Part shown: in pieces, positions 24,242-35,989 of the stretch | Layout: every line of letters begins with the position of its first letter | Position numbering within the stretch: the first letter of the stretch is position 1 | NCBI RefSeq assembly: GCF_037975245.1 | Contig: NC_092572.1 | Location: 21,936,489-22,000,488, forward strand | Source: Apostichopus japonicus | Lineage: Eukaryota > Echinodermata > Holothuroidea > Aspidochirotida > Stichopodidae | Direction of reading: 5' to 3' | Length of the DNA stretch: 64,000 nt | Notes under the pieces: model-generated | What the model was told of the DNA's origin: nothing | The model's input: only the letters and a program-made list of their open reading frames with translations | Database searches by the model: none | Made by a program: the position numbers and the translations under genes

Positions 24242-27200
24242 CTACAAGATAAACCAACAAAAGATTTTTTTTAAATATTCCGTATTGTCTCTCCTTTCTC
24301 TGATATCGTATTCCGATCTTATTTCTTGCAAAGAATAACGTAAAATATGTTCATTGTAATTGTCTCGAAAATGCAGAAATGCTGAAACCAGACCCTTAAA
24401 GTAGTGTTCAATAAGAGGACTCTTTTCGGTTTATTTTTCTTTAAATCGGCCCTACTCAAGAGCTTTTCATTCGATTTTCATTTGTTCGATTTTCATTTGT
24501 TCATAAATTTCATAAATTCTTTACAGATATTTCGTTTTATTATATTCCTTACCTGATCATCCTCCATGATTGAGTCCATTTCTACAATGGTCATCCTCAT
24601 TGTAGGTCTTCTTGCTGGGTCTGTTGACCAACAGTCTAGCATCAGCTTATAGCTGCGGACACATTAAAATCACTTAAAGTAGACAAATCTGGCGATATAG
24701 ATTTAGTTATAGATATCCATAATAAAGATTTAAAACAGAACGAATGAATTATAGTGTTTGCATATATGGGTCTATGTTCAAAACATCCTGCAACAATATA
24801 TCATTTAATAGCATCATGAAAAACTAAGAAAATGGAGATAGTAACACAGAATAAACTCAACTAAATTCATGTGTAGTTTCCGTTATGACAAAGGTTTGAC
24901 CATGTTTTTTGGCACAACCCAAAAATGTCATAATCGTCAACGCAAATACTTCTCGTGTAACATATTACCTATTCGACCGTTCTTATATGTATTTGTTGAT
25001 AACTTACTATGGTTGAAGACAGTGATCTGGCCGAGGGAGGCGATAACCTGACAGTATAGCATCCATCACATCGTCATCAGACATAATAGGGTAAGGATGA
25101 CATCCTGGTGTTACAATGAAATTTCAAAAAAAAAAACAGATGAATTATAACCTTTATTTCTTTTCTTAAAGTACAATGTATTCAATATGGAAACAATTTA
25201 TGCTCCGTTGATATTTCGATTTATATAGCTAGTTTCATGCAAACTCATTACTCTGACAACATTGAGGTAACCATTGCGGCAAAAATATTGATCCGGTATC
25301 AATTGTTTTAACTTTCTTTATAATGTCCAATGAAGAAGAAGAAGACGTGATATCATGTCAAGTCATACCGAATGTGACTATTTCCCATAAGACGACTCCA
25401 AATGACCAAACATCAGTCGATTTGTTGTATTCCTGTTGTTTGAGAGTTTCTGGTGCAGCCCATCGAATTGGCGTTTCATTCTGAGGGATCAAACATACAA
25501 TATACGTCCAATGGCATGATGAATCTTAGGTACAGGTATGTCACTATATACTACTTCAGATGACTTCAATATTTTGTGAAATGCTCTCAAATGTCACTTT
25601 CATGAAATAATTTAAAGTAAATGAATTAAAGCTGCAATGGATAAACAACATTTCAAATGGAAATCGTTTATCGTGTCGTGTTACTGTGTTGTATTACTAA
25701 ATCCAAACGAAACACGCTTTTGATGAGCCTTTCTAGAAGCTGTTCGTCGTCGCATCTCGACGTATCCGATATAACGCCGATAACTCTGTTGCATCCAACT
25801 AAGTAAAACTTTGCGAAACTTTAACCAACGCAGGTTGATAATGTGGTGTATTCCTCATTATGTGTGGTGGTCGAAAAGGAGTGGTCATTTTATTAGAAGC
25901 AATAAGGAATCTAATTCACTATATGGTACCTACCAATAGAGTGTCTTCGGCACTTTCAGCCTCTGTATGTATGGCACGACTAAAGCCAGAAATTTTGCAG
26001 GTTAACTCGGTTCCAAGCAAAATATGACTTGCCGATAAATTCCTGTGGATAATCTAAAGATGAAAAAACAGCTTTGTCATTTAAAAATTGAATAAATGTA
26101 TTGTTTGACGATCATTCCAAATCATCCATTTATTAAACAAGACAAAGCCGTACTATCTGGACAGGACAATATTACAACAATACATTTAGAGCAATATATA
26201 ATATAACTAAGTACTGTATAAGCATGCTATATAGTGGGATATATTTGACATATTTTGGTTTGCGCAGAGAGGGAACGATACATGTAGGTGTCGGTTACTA
26301 AATACGTACGTTACATGAATGAAGATATTCCATTCCTTGGGCTATCTGCGTTCCAAAAGAAATTAAATCAAACTGGGTGATATCTTCTGACGACGCATGC
26401 CTAAAGTTTTCAGCAATGTATGGGCTGTCTTTCTTACTCAGTAGTGATTGTAAATACTCATGTAAGTCCCCGCTCGGTAAATACTCCATCACCAAGTAAA
26501 ACGGTTCTGCAATCAAGAAGTTAAGTTTAGTAAGAGCAATCAAACACTTTCACAACACCCATGTTAAATAAATTAAAAGCGTACAGTATTCGTCATTCAT
26601 TGCTTGATTCTATTTCACTCGTATTGATATTTTTTGGTTTCCATATTTCGAAAACTATCGATGCTAAACATATATTTCGCATACAATATGGTAATTATAA
26701 TTGAACCCAATTGACATGAGGACTTGATCGTAGTATTTACAACAGAGTACTCTGAAAGAAATGCAGTCGATGCTTTCATTAATCCAGAATTGAATAACTA
26801 TCATAAATTGAATCATTTCTGTTTTATTTAAAATTAAAAGAATTATATCGAATTCACGAATTCTACTGAATTTCGTCGAGTTATTACGTTTGGTTATTAA
26901 TTCCACCCATCGATATGTTTCGCAACCAGGTCACACTAGTTGTTGGCCACTCCCGAAGGTAGGATGATAAGAAAGTGAATTTGGCAGAACATGAATACAT
27001 TTTGCTATTCTTCGATTCAACCCTTGAATTTGTTAAATGGCAATCGATGCAAATGAAATACGATAATATGCATGATTCTGGTTTGATGAATTCATCGTTG
27101 TCGGATCTCATTCTACATGTGACGTTAAAATTTAAAAAAAAACTATAAGTGATCCTACAAGTAAACTAAATTTGAATTGACGCTACGTTAATTTAGCATA

Positions 27201-30200
27201 TTGAGGTTGAACGAATGCAATACCTGAATCCATGGAGCAGCCGAGCATCTCCACGATATTCCGATGTGGGTCCAGAACCTTGTAAATAGATAGCTCCTGC
27301 ATAAAAGCTGCCTTTTCAGTAGTTGTAATGTTGCCTTATGAGGAGATAGTAATGGGAATTACACTCAAAGTGATTTCAATTGGATGTATTTGAGAATTTT
27401 AAAGAGCTTTGTTATCTTCACAAACGAAAATGTTCATCCTGTTTCGATAATTCCGTGGTGTTTTGGTGGTTAAAAGACTACTTGTGGTTACCATATATTA
27501 GCTTGAAAGGAGGTTTGGCTAGACCTATATAGGTCTTAGGGTTACTTAAATGATATTACACGAAAATATTTTATTTTTTATTTAATATTGATATTTATTG
27601 TTTAATTCTCACGGTCAACAATCCCACTGATTGACATTAATACCGTAAAATCCAAGATGATACTACTATATACTAAGTCAATATTTGGTCCTCGTACTTT
27701 TCACATCTGGTTGCCTACTATATACTAAGTCAATATTTGGTCCTCGTCAATATTTTCATAATTAAAGCTTTCTGTTGTATTATTTACTTAAGTTGATATT
27801 TCATCCTTACTTGTCAACACTTTCACAGCTACAATTCTTCTCACATGGGATGCGTCGTTGTTAAATGTCCCTCTGTAGATCTTTGAGCGGGATCCACTTC
27901 CAATAGACTCACATAGTTGTAAGTTTTGTTTCATGTAATTAACCAATTCATTGTCATCCTCAATTAAAGATTTATTTGGAGAAGTTGATGAAAGTCTCGT
28001 TCTTTTTAAAGGTTGAATGTTGACCTGTGAAAAAAATTAATAAAGTACAATGCTTCAAAAAACATCTTTTACTTCTTAAAGATACCGAGCACGGGAAGAC
28101 ATTTGATGTCTTTGGATTTGAAAGATTTTCTTGAATCTTCATGAAATCTTGGGTACGGTAAAACGTTTCACAAGCAGGGCTTTCTTGTTATCAGATGGGG
28201 TGTAAAAAAAAAATAAATTTTCATTGCAACGTCTCTTAACGGTTCAAAACACCGGATATAACATGCATGGATTAGCACTTAATTATGGCTTACGGATATA
28301 ATTGATGCTCAATATTGTGCTTACAGAGCTTATGCATCAGGCTTACTTTGTAGGTGATGATATTTGTACTCATGTCCATCTACTTTTTAAAAGTTATATG
28401 ACAAAGATATCATGTAAAAGTAAGTGGCCTGACGTTTCGACCCTATCAGGATCTTCTTCAGAGTCTGAATGACAAGTAAGAGAAACTACAAGGGACAAAA
28501 TACAAGCACAGAAAACAGATAGATTAATGAGCATGCAGGGTGAACGCAAAAGAGGCTGATGAATGAGGATAAGTTGAGAAAGGGTGGAGAGAAGAAATAA
28601 AAGAGGGAAAATGAGAAGATTAAGGGAAGAGGGGATAAAGTTACAGAATGACAAAGTTAGGAAAGTGTGAAGATGACAGAGGGGGAACAAGGGGAGATGG
28701 GGGGGGGGGAGCAGAAGAAAGGTTAATCATGTCCTTCCTGAATGTGGAGCCATGAGATTGAATGGTCTGAAGGCGGTGCATCCACAGTCTCTCAGTGCTG
28801 AGTCGTACTAGGTCAGGACGGCTACATAAGTTGATGGGATTTGTTGGAGTTACGCATATTCTCATTTCTTACTGTAATCCTAATAGCACATGCCCCCGAT
28901 TTATCAGGTTTTTCAGCACAATCCAGTTTTAACTGTTGCACAAAGATTTAAGATTTACAGTAGTTACTGTAAGTTACTGTAATCTTACTGTAAATTACTG
29001 TAATCTCAGTGTGAATCGGTTGCGCTGGTACATATCAGTGATGATCTGTTTCATCTGCTGGAAGAAGTTATCTGGGATCAGAATCAAGAAGCGTGTAATT
29101 ATCACTGTTGGAGAGATGACGTATGGCTTTCCTGTAATTCTGTCCATCGAAACGTCAGGCCTACTTCCTTTTTGAATGATATATTTGTCATACAACTTTT
29201 AATAAGTTGATGGACATGAGTACAGGTATCATCACCTACAAAGTAAGCCTGTTGCATAAGCTCTGTCAGGCCTGCCTAACTGTTACACGTTCTCTTACAC
29301 AGGCTCTTTAGTAGATGCAGGTTGCTAACAGTTTTGTTTTATTTTGATTTAATTTTGACAAAGATATCAGTTTGAAACACATGTAGAAATAAGCATTGTG
29401 GCATTTACTTACCATCTGTTTTGCGTTGTAGTTCACACTTCTGTTCGACCTGCTAAGATGACATCGAATTAAAATAACAAAAAGGAAGAGAAACAGCAAT
29501 GTTCCAAACACACCAACGGTACCAGACACAATTTCACTAGCTAGATTCTCTTTGTGTCTCAATATTTCTGGATCTGCAATGAAGATACGCTCAGTTAGGT
29601 ATCTGGAGATGATGTAAAGCGTCTCAAGTTATTCAGTAGTTTTAACATGTTATATTCACTTCGAAATCAGCTTAAGTAGAAATGGAAATTTATTTCGTCA
29701 TTCTGACTTATTTATTACAACTTTTTACATTTTTTAATGTTGTATTTCTTTTACATGGTATCATTATTCTCATAAACCTTTCAACCAACGTGACACAGAC
29801 ACAATCACTACTTCAAATGTCTTGTATTCATGTTATTATGTAATTTTTACAAACGTAGTTACTTTATGTTTTATTATGTATTTCTTATTATTATCTTATA
29901 TAGCAACACAGTAGATTCAATGTAGTATTAAAAAAAGGTAAACAAATTTATAATAAAAACAAAAACTTGGTACCCACCCTTTTGTAAAGATATAATTTTA
30001 AATTTAATCCATACGCCGTTTATTAGATATAAATAATCGAAGAAAACGTAGAAAATATATTATAAACCTTTTGTAGATGATACTACTTCGTCTTTCTCAA
30101 GATTGATTGCAATGGTAAAGTTGCAATCTCTTGATTGGTGAGTAGAATCAGAACAGGTGCAAACCACCATATTTTCACCCTCGTGTAAAATGGACACAGT

Positions 30201-33200
30201 TGTGCATTCGGATGAAACGGTACCACCCTCTTCGCCATCTTGAGAGCACCGTGGAGGCATCCATGAGACGTCATCACTTGAGATAGGACGTGCTTTAGTT
30301 ATCACTTGTATGTCATTTGGACATGTCAGTGTATCTGGTATTTTAATTGCTCTTGTACTCGTTCTTGCAGTAGGCGTGATGAACACAGGGAGTGGTGGCA
30401 CTGGATGAATTGAAAATAAATGGTGTTTGATACAGTTCAACCTATTTCAAATTGAAAATTAATATAAAATCTTCCATCAGCTATGGATTTTACAACTTTT
30501 AATAGTCCACAAATACGGTTGTAAACACATTGCACCAGTCTCTGATTTAACCACCAAATAAAGTGTTAATTCGTTGCGTTTGAAGCGCAGAACATGTCTA
30601 GTTATCTTGACTAAATTATATTTGTTTCAGAAGTTGAGAAAATTGTTCTACAAAATGCAATAGCTACTAAAACAACAAAACAGTGCAATAAAGGTGCATT
30701 CTTATATACGTGGAAACAATTCTCTCCGTGAATGCACGAAGTAAATTTCCGTTCGGATCAGATTGCATCATAATAGCAGTAGTGAATGATGGTTGAAAAC
30801 TTACTCCTTAATTATGCAGGTGGTAACACCAGTAACAAAAATGATATCAAAATATCAACAACAAAAAGTGAAACGATTTTAACAGAGGAAGTGTACTTAC
30901 TACGACTTGTGCTTATATCAGATTGCTTTTATAAATAAAGAGATCAGATACAATTATTATTAAATATAAAATTTTACAAAAGAGACCTGCCAATGGTCGC
31001 ATAGAATGCTTACTAAGTATTTGGACTGAAAAGACACATGGGATTGACTTCAAGTTCTGTGAATCAGTACACTGACAAATCACGGTAGTCTCCCCTATTG
31101 AAGACCTACTCAGAGTAGCTGGTAAACAATTAGCCTTTATGTCACCGTCCTCTGGATCCGAACAATTCGGGGCCAACTGCGTCACGTCTACAGTTTTGAT
31201 CGGATTAATATTAAAGCTCTGTGATGGAGGACACACTGGAGGGCTTGGACCAATATTAATATGTTCTATGCGAAGAAAAAGTTCAAACCAAATGTTCATA
31301 ACATGTTTACGAGAGTTAGGCTCATGGTACTTGAGAGTACAGTTATATGCTTATTATGTTTATAATTTGAACTCATAGCAGGAGTGTCAATTGGTTTTAT
31401 TTATATTTTGTGGTTATCTAAAATAAACTTAATCAGCAACGGGAAAGTCCCTTACGACTTGGTTTGGTCCAACGTGTTCCTTTTACTTGGTTTGTGTTAT
31501 CTTTCACATATTATATGAATTATTGTATTATATATCCCTTTAAACTATGATACTTAAAGTGTCTGCCACTGCGTTGCAAACACGCAAGCCTGTACAAATG
31601 GTGCTTTAACAATGATACCGCAACTCATATTTTGTTTATCTTTCACACGTACGCAGATCTTTGAGAACAATTGCTTGTTAGATTTCAACTATCACCAGTT
31701 ATGCTGTCGCCGAGTGGATAAAGGCGGTGGCATTTGAAGCAAGGAGGCTTAGCAATCTGGAGGTTCGGGGTTCGATTACCAGCCGGGTAATAGTAAGGTG
31801 GGTTTTTCATCCAAAAGCAATCTACGGTTTTCCCATGACTTTCAAAATTGAAACCATTCCACATTTGTGGTCGCTTAAGCGTCGTAAAATAACTGCTAAT
31901 TATTATTAATATTATGATTATCATTATGTAGTCTGATAATTTATATTTACAGGTTTAATTCATCAGAAATGTATATTTAGTTATATCTCCTGCATCATAC
32001 TGACCATGCACGACAACAGAGAATACACAAAAGCTGCTGGTTTTTGCAGTATCCGTACATATACAGGTGACATTTGTTGCTCCTAGAGAGAAATAACTGT
32101 TTGGAGTAACGGAACAATTTGCTTGAAAGTTTCCATCTTCATCATCGACGCAGAGAGGGAGTTCCCAGTCGACCAACTGGGCATTTTCACCTTCTTCCAC
32201 TTCCACTGATATTGTTTCAGGACATGTGGGTGGATCTGGGGGTCGATCCTCTGAAAATGAAGAGATAGCAACTCATAGTTTTATGTTTGATGTGCAAAAC
32301 AACTTGAATTGCTGAAGATACATCAATAAATTTCGTAAGTAATGTCACGCCGGTCGCATTAAGCCGCCGTGCATTGGTTGCAGTCACTTTTCCCATTGTG
32401 CCAGAAGAGTTAGGCTTACGCAAGGACGACGTGAGTTTCATTGTATCTTGAATCTCTTCTTTCAAGTTTTATTTGATTCTCAAAACCAATGATATATCTC
32501 CATAAATGTGATGAGATCAAACTACACATTGAATGAAGATTAGTATTTATGAAACTCTAGATTAAGAAAATCATTCCTACCCCAAGTCGAAAGTTGATTG
32601 GGTGAGTGAATTCCGTCTTGGCGCATTAGAAGAGACCATTTTGGCCGAAAGTAACTACTTCAATGTTTAATTTAGATGCACTACAGAAAAACGCAATTTG
32701 GGAGATCTATACAACTGAAGCAATCTAAACGGGAAAGGAGTCAACTGTACATTCTGATCGCACGGCGTCAATAACGCAACGTATTGTGTCTGTAACGTAT
32801 TACCAAAGATCTGCGTCAATAGCGTAATATGTTCTAACTGCGTCAATAGCGTAACCTACAAGGTTTTATCCTTGTTTCAAAACGTTTTGTTTTTCTTTGT
32901 TCTAACGGTCAAACTTGATTCTTAGATTATGTTCCAAAGAAAGTACTCTTGTTACCAAATGTAACGTCTAGCCAGCGTTGAGCACGCGTTTCCAAATTGT
33001 CAGTACGTTAAGGTTTTCTATACCTGTAAACCCGACACCATGTTAGATTCATCCCATGTCGTTTGACTTGTCTATAGTATGCCTCATTAATGCTACGACA
33101 AAGGAGATTTGCCGTAATGCTGTCTCAATATAACGAAGACCAAGTATAGCGTATCAATAATAACTACACACCATCAGTCGTAGCACCTGCTATAGTCATA

Positions 33201-35391
33201 ATTGTAGTCATAAATACGATGGGCTACGCACAATGGATTTTCAAAGGATTTACAAAATCGCAAACACTGCAGAAAACCACAATTTACCTGCATTGATCCC
33301 TACAACGCATGCCTAAAATCGGTCTAAATGTGCTAATCCATACAATACGTTCAGTTCAACAGTGGAAGCGGTTTTGAAAAATTGGTTGACTCGTTTATTG
33401 TTATTATTACTATGTGTAATATAGAACTTGAATACATATAAATATGCGTACTCACTGAATGTTCAAGGAAAGCCACCAGCAACATATATGTATTTGCTCT
33501 ACTGGACGACCTGGTTTTATTTCGTCCAGGGAAGTTGTCTAAGGGGAGAAGTGAGCCTCCCGATAAAGAAGTTTTGGTAAAGTGGAGGGTGTTTAGATGT
33601 TATATTTTGCAACTTTTGGAACAATGTTGAGGAATGTTCGACTGTTTAGGTTGTAGAGCATATACATGTCGTACATTAATGTGCTTTGTTAATATTCTGT
33701 CTTCCAGTCGGGAGGGGGAGGGGGGCGTGGTCTGTGCTCACTCCCCTGGTTTTCTTCTAGGGGCTAAGGCCCCCCGCCCTGAATTATTCTTGACTGAGCA
33801 CCTGCATTTCTAAACACATACTCCTATATACGTTTGTGTATTGCATATACCTATATGAAAAAAGATGTCTCCAATAGGAACAAGTTTGTTAACCCAGCCT
33901 AGACCTATGAGGCCTACATGTTAAGTTATTTTATCTACTGATGGAATTTTTCTGAATTATCTTTAAACATGCATATAATTGGAACCTTTTAGTTTCCTTG
34001 TGTCCAACTTACCTTCAATAATCACAAGAAACGTACAAAAGCTCTGCCAACCTTCAGAATCCATGCACGTACAGGTAACAATATGAAATCCAATATCAAA
34101 CATTTTACCAGATGGCGGATTGCACTCGGCCATAAAATAGTTATCCTGGCGATCGAAACACATCGGGGTTGTCCAAGAAGTCGCCATAGCAACTGAACCA
34201 GTCGCTTTTTGCATCGTTATGGTGTCTGGACATTCTGGTGTAGACGGCTGGTTTTGTGCCACTATACGGAGTTAAAATGGACGATTATCACCTTATAGAA
34301 ATATGTAGCCTCACGTTAATATAATCACGCTTTATAAAAACCTTCAGTGTGGGCTAATTACAGTACTAACTAAAAACGAAAAAAAGAGAGCAAAATAAGC
34401 CATTATTGTAATGATTCATTTTCGCTACCTTTTTCATGGATTATGATGTTACGGTCTATAAACGTCTGGAAAACATATTTCAATGTTCTTAGTTATAAAA
34501 TGTGAACACCCATAGATTAGTGTAAGAATGCATGAACGCGAATTATGCCAGTCCTGTGCAGTTAAAAGACTGTATTTATTAATATTCTTAAAAATATGGG
34601 TATTTATGTATTAGGATACTATACTTACATTTGTAAACAGTACAATAAATATTATTGCTGAAAGATTATGTTCAAATGTTTAGGACGAGAGGCCTAACAA
34701 AAATGTTATAGATCGTAATGGATGTTGTTGTGTTATGATGAACACTAACAACAGTATGTTGGTCTATCTTGATGTAACCATGTTGTTATGATTCCATAAC
34801 AACTCCTTGTTGTAACCAATAAGGCTAAAACTGTACACAAACTAACAAAGCCATCCAAACATTGTCAAACGTCAATCAAATGGACGTTCTTCAAGTTTAC
34901 AACTTTCAACGAAGTATAAGTAAATAAAATAGTCAACAGAATGTTTGTGTATGCCAAATTTAAACTTCGATCTTTTACAAATCCTTTCGACATTGCAGCA
35001 AGAAATCAGGGTGCATCAAGCCGTTTCGAAAAACTGGATAATATTCTGATTACAGTAACTACATTATTAGTTATGTTGGTCATGGCTGACGAAAGTGACG
35101 AACTAGCATCGCATTCGCTGCATTGATACAATAACTGTACATTAACTTGCTTTGGTTATTGTTTATTAAGCAAATATATGTCTCGTATTCTCCTTTCGAT
35201 AGACCCTGATATGTCACGTTTCAACTCTTAAAGGTAATCAACTCATAAATAAGTTGAATGTGATGTTCATAACGCACTTACGAAGTCATTAGAAGTTAAT
35301 AATACACCATTCATTACCTCTCGATATTTACCAAGAACTTACCTGAATATGTGCTGCAAATGACCGCAATGAGAAGTTGCTTTAGCAACAT
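24119..35391 (-). CDS. Gene C: HYR-domain receptor with pseudokinase-type tyrosine kinase domain
   Basis: Fourteen exons give 787 codons plus stop: 35343..35391, 34013..34261, 32005..32250, 31014..31265, 30068..30400, 29413..29573, 27811..28024, 27224..27334, 26310..26506, 25934..26053, 25369..25480, 25008..25104, 24553..24652, 24119..24241. Order: signal peptide (1-16), four HYR domains (about 20-370), TM (about 393-413), juxtamembrane region, kinase fold (about 465-747), acidic/basic tail. The ATP-binding parts look intact (G-loop near 472, Lys498, Glu515). The catalytic Asp of HRD is Asn609, the loop Asn is His614, and DFG is Gly627-Phe-Ser. HYR domains are adhesion modules related to the Ig fold. 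The protein is therefore probably a surface receptor whose kinase domain may bind nucleotide but is predicted inactive. No transcript support. Confidence 0.85.
24553..24652 (-). CDS. Gene C exon 13: kinase helices H and I
   Basis: 100-nt exon encoding [20 protein letters not shown], the LMxxCWxxDPxxRP signature that closes a tyrosine-kinase domain, then [12 protein letters not shown]. Phase 2 to 0. Confidence 0.9.
25008..25104 (-). CDS. Gene C exon 12: kinase helix G
   Basis: 97-nt exon with [20 protein letters not shown] and YRLPRPDHC, matching the G-x-x-PYP...LxxGxRLxxPxxC block of tyrosine kinases. Leaves at phase 2 with a GTAAGT donor. Confidence 0.85.
25369..25480 (-). CDS. Gene C exon 11: P+1 loop, APE motif and helix F
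   Basis: 112-nt exon with [10 protein letters not shown] and [18 protein letters not shown], both highly conserved tyrosine-kinase signatures. The structural parts of the fold are preserved while the chemistry residues in exon 10 are lost. Confidence 0.9.
25934..26053 (-). CDS. Gene C exon 10: degenerate catalytic loop and DFG site
   Basis: 120-nt phase 0-0 exon reading [13 protein letters not shown] and [11 protein letters not shown]. It aligns with the canonical HRDLAARN and DFG elements. The catalytic Asp is Asn609, the Mg-binding Asn is His614, and the DFG Asp is Gly627. The exon and its splice sites are otherwise intact. Confidence 0.9.
26310..26506 (-). CDS. Gene C exon 9: kinase hinge and helix E
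   Basis: 197-nt exon with [17 protein letters not shown] (hinge and helix D), a short insert containing [11 protein letters not shown], and [16 protein letters not shown] (helix E). This is the normal receptor-tyrosine-kinase arrangement and leaves at phase 0. Confidence 0.85.
27224..27334 (-). CDS. Gene C exon 8: kinase helix C
   Basis: 111-nt phase 1-1 exon: [20 protein letters not shown] then EMLGCSMD. Glu515 is the expected salt-bridge partner of Lys498, and HRNIVEMLG is the standard HPNIVxLLG strand 4 region. Confidence 0.85.
27811..28024 (-). CDS. Gene C exon 7: juxtamembrane region, glycine loop and VAVK lysine
   Basis: 214-nt exon. The kinase start is visible as [17 protein letters not shown], a GxGxxx glycine loop with Ser/Lys where Phe/Gly-Val is usual, then [10 protein letters not shown] with the ATP-anchoring Lys498. 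This half of the nucleotide site is therefore conserved. Confidence 0.85.
28324..29265. mobile_element. Non-autonomous element with ~118-bp inverted ends
   Basis: 28324..28442 and the reverse complement of 29149..29265 agree closely, sharing CAGAGCTTATGCA, GGCTTACTTTGTAGGTGAT and GGCCTGACGTTTCGA. The interior is purine-rich and has no plausible transposase. It lies in the gene C intron between exons 6 and 7. Confidence 0.7.
29413..29573 (-). CDS. Gene C exon 6: transmembrane and stop-transfer region
   Basis: 161-nt exon entering at phase 1 and leaving at phase 0. It encodes [19 protein letters not shown] followed by [18 protein letters not shown], a single-pass helix with a basic cytoplasmic flank. 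Confidence 0.85.
30068..30400 (-). CDS. Gene C exon 5: HYR domain 4 with long linker
   Basis: 333-nt phase 1-1 exon. A Pro/Thr-rich linker of about 30 residues (for example [13 protein letters not shown]) precedes a HYR core with [26 protein letters not shown] and CNFTIAINL. The donor GTTTAT is weak; the boundary is set by phase and by the lack of a better in-frame donor. Confidence 0.75.
31014..31265 (-). CDS. Gene C exon 4: HYR domain 3
   Basis: 252-nt phase 1-1 exon with [34 protein letters not shown] and PCVFSVQIL. The EDGDIKANC segment is the usual acidic HYR loop. Confidence 0.85.
31702..31925 (+). mobile_element. tRNA-derived SINE in a gene C intron
   Basis: A Pol III A-box-like GTCGCCGAGTGGATAAAGG and B-box GGTTCGATTACC, with long-variable-arm spacing, suggest a tRNA-Leu/Ser-type head. 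The tail contains ACATTTGTGGTCGCTTAAGC and ends in ATT repeats. It lies between HYR exons 3 and 4 of the gene. Confidence 0.75.
32005..32250 (-). CDS. Gene C exon 3: HYR domain 2
   Basis: 246-nt phase 1-1 exon with TCPETISV, the acidic [25 protein letters not shown] and [10 protein letters not shown]. The donor GTCAGT is slightly off consensus. Together with domain 1 this is the clearest HYR match in the window. Confidence 0.85.
34013..34261 (-). CDS. Gene C exon 2: HYR domain 1
   Basis: 249-nt phase 1-1 exon. It has the HYR pattern ECPDTI, a central [22 protein letters not shown] and a closing [10 protein letters not shown]. The four cysteines and the G-x-x-x-V-T-C-x-C-x-D core match the hyalin-repeat family. 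Confidence 0.85.
35343..35391 (-). CDS. Gene C exon 1: start codon and signal peptide
   Basis: ATG at 35389..35391 opens [16 protein letters not shown], a compact signal peptide, ending phase 1 at a GTAAGT donor. Phase and position fit the HYR exon that follows. Confidence 0.75.
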
Positions 35392-35989
35392 CTTTCCCTT
35401 AAGACTTCAGCAATGTCAAGGTACCGACGTCCTTACTTTTAGTTACCTTTAGAAAATAAACTGCAACTATATTTTGCGTGTACTAAAGTGAATATCTATT
35501 TACAGTTCTAGTGTAAGACTGCCCTGCTTGGCTAGACTGCTTTACAAGTTCAATTGTAATAAAAACCTCGGAATATAGTTAAACTTGCCATAATTTTAAA
35601 AATTAGTGAACTGTGCAGAGCTTATTATGTCCGTCATAATAGGCTTTTTTGTTGTTGATTGTATAATGTCTAGATCAGGTTTGCTATATCAGAATCATAC
35701 ACAGTTGAATTATTCCAGGTATTTAACACAGTTTGAATTTTATGGTACGAGCCCATTGGACCATTTTTTTAGTTTATCAACTGCTAATGTACGGATCATC
35801 AACCGCTAATGTAACAGAAATACTAACCAATCATGCCACAGGCAGAACAAGCTGTGATAAACGAAGGAATTAACTTACAAGCACTATACGTACTTGATAT
35901 GTGTCTTGGTTCAGTTAGGGTTCAGGTTTCAATACGAAAAAACACTTAAAAGCTTGTTAGTTTACTTTGACATACTAATTGTTCTGATC

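Noticed and set aside
31702-31790. Possible tRNA-Leu gene
   Set aside because: A and B boxes are present but the stems are not maintained and the sequence continues into a SINE tail found at two other sites.
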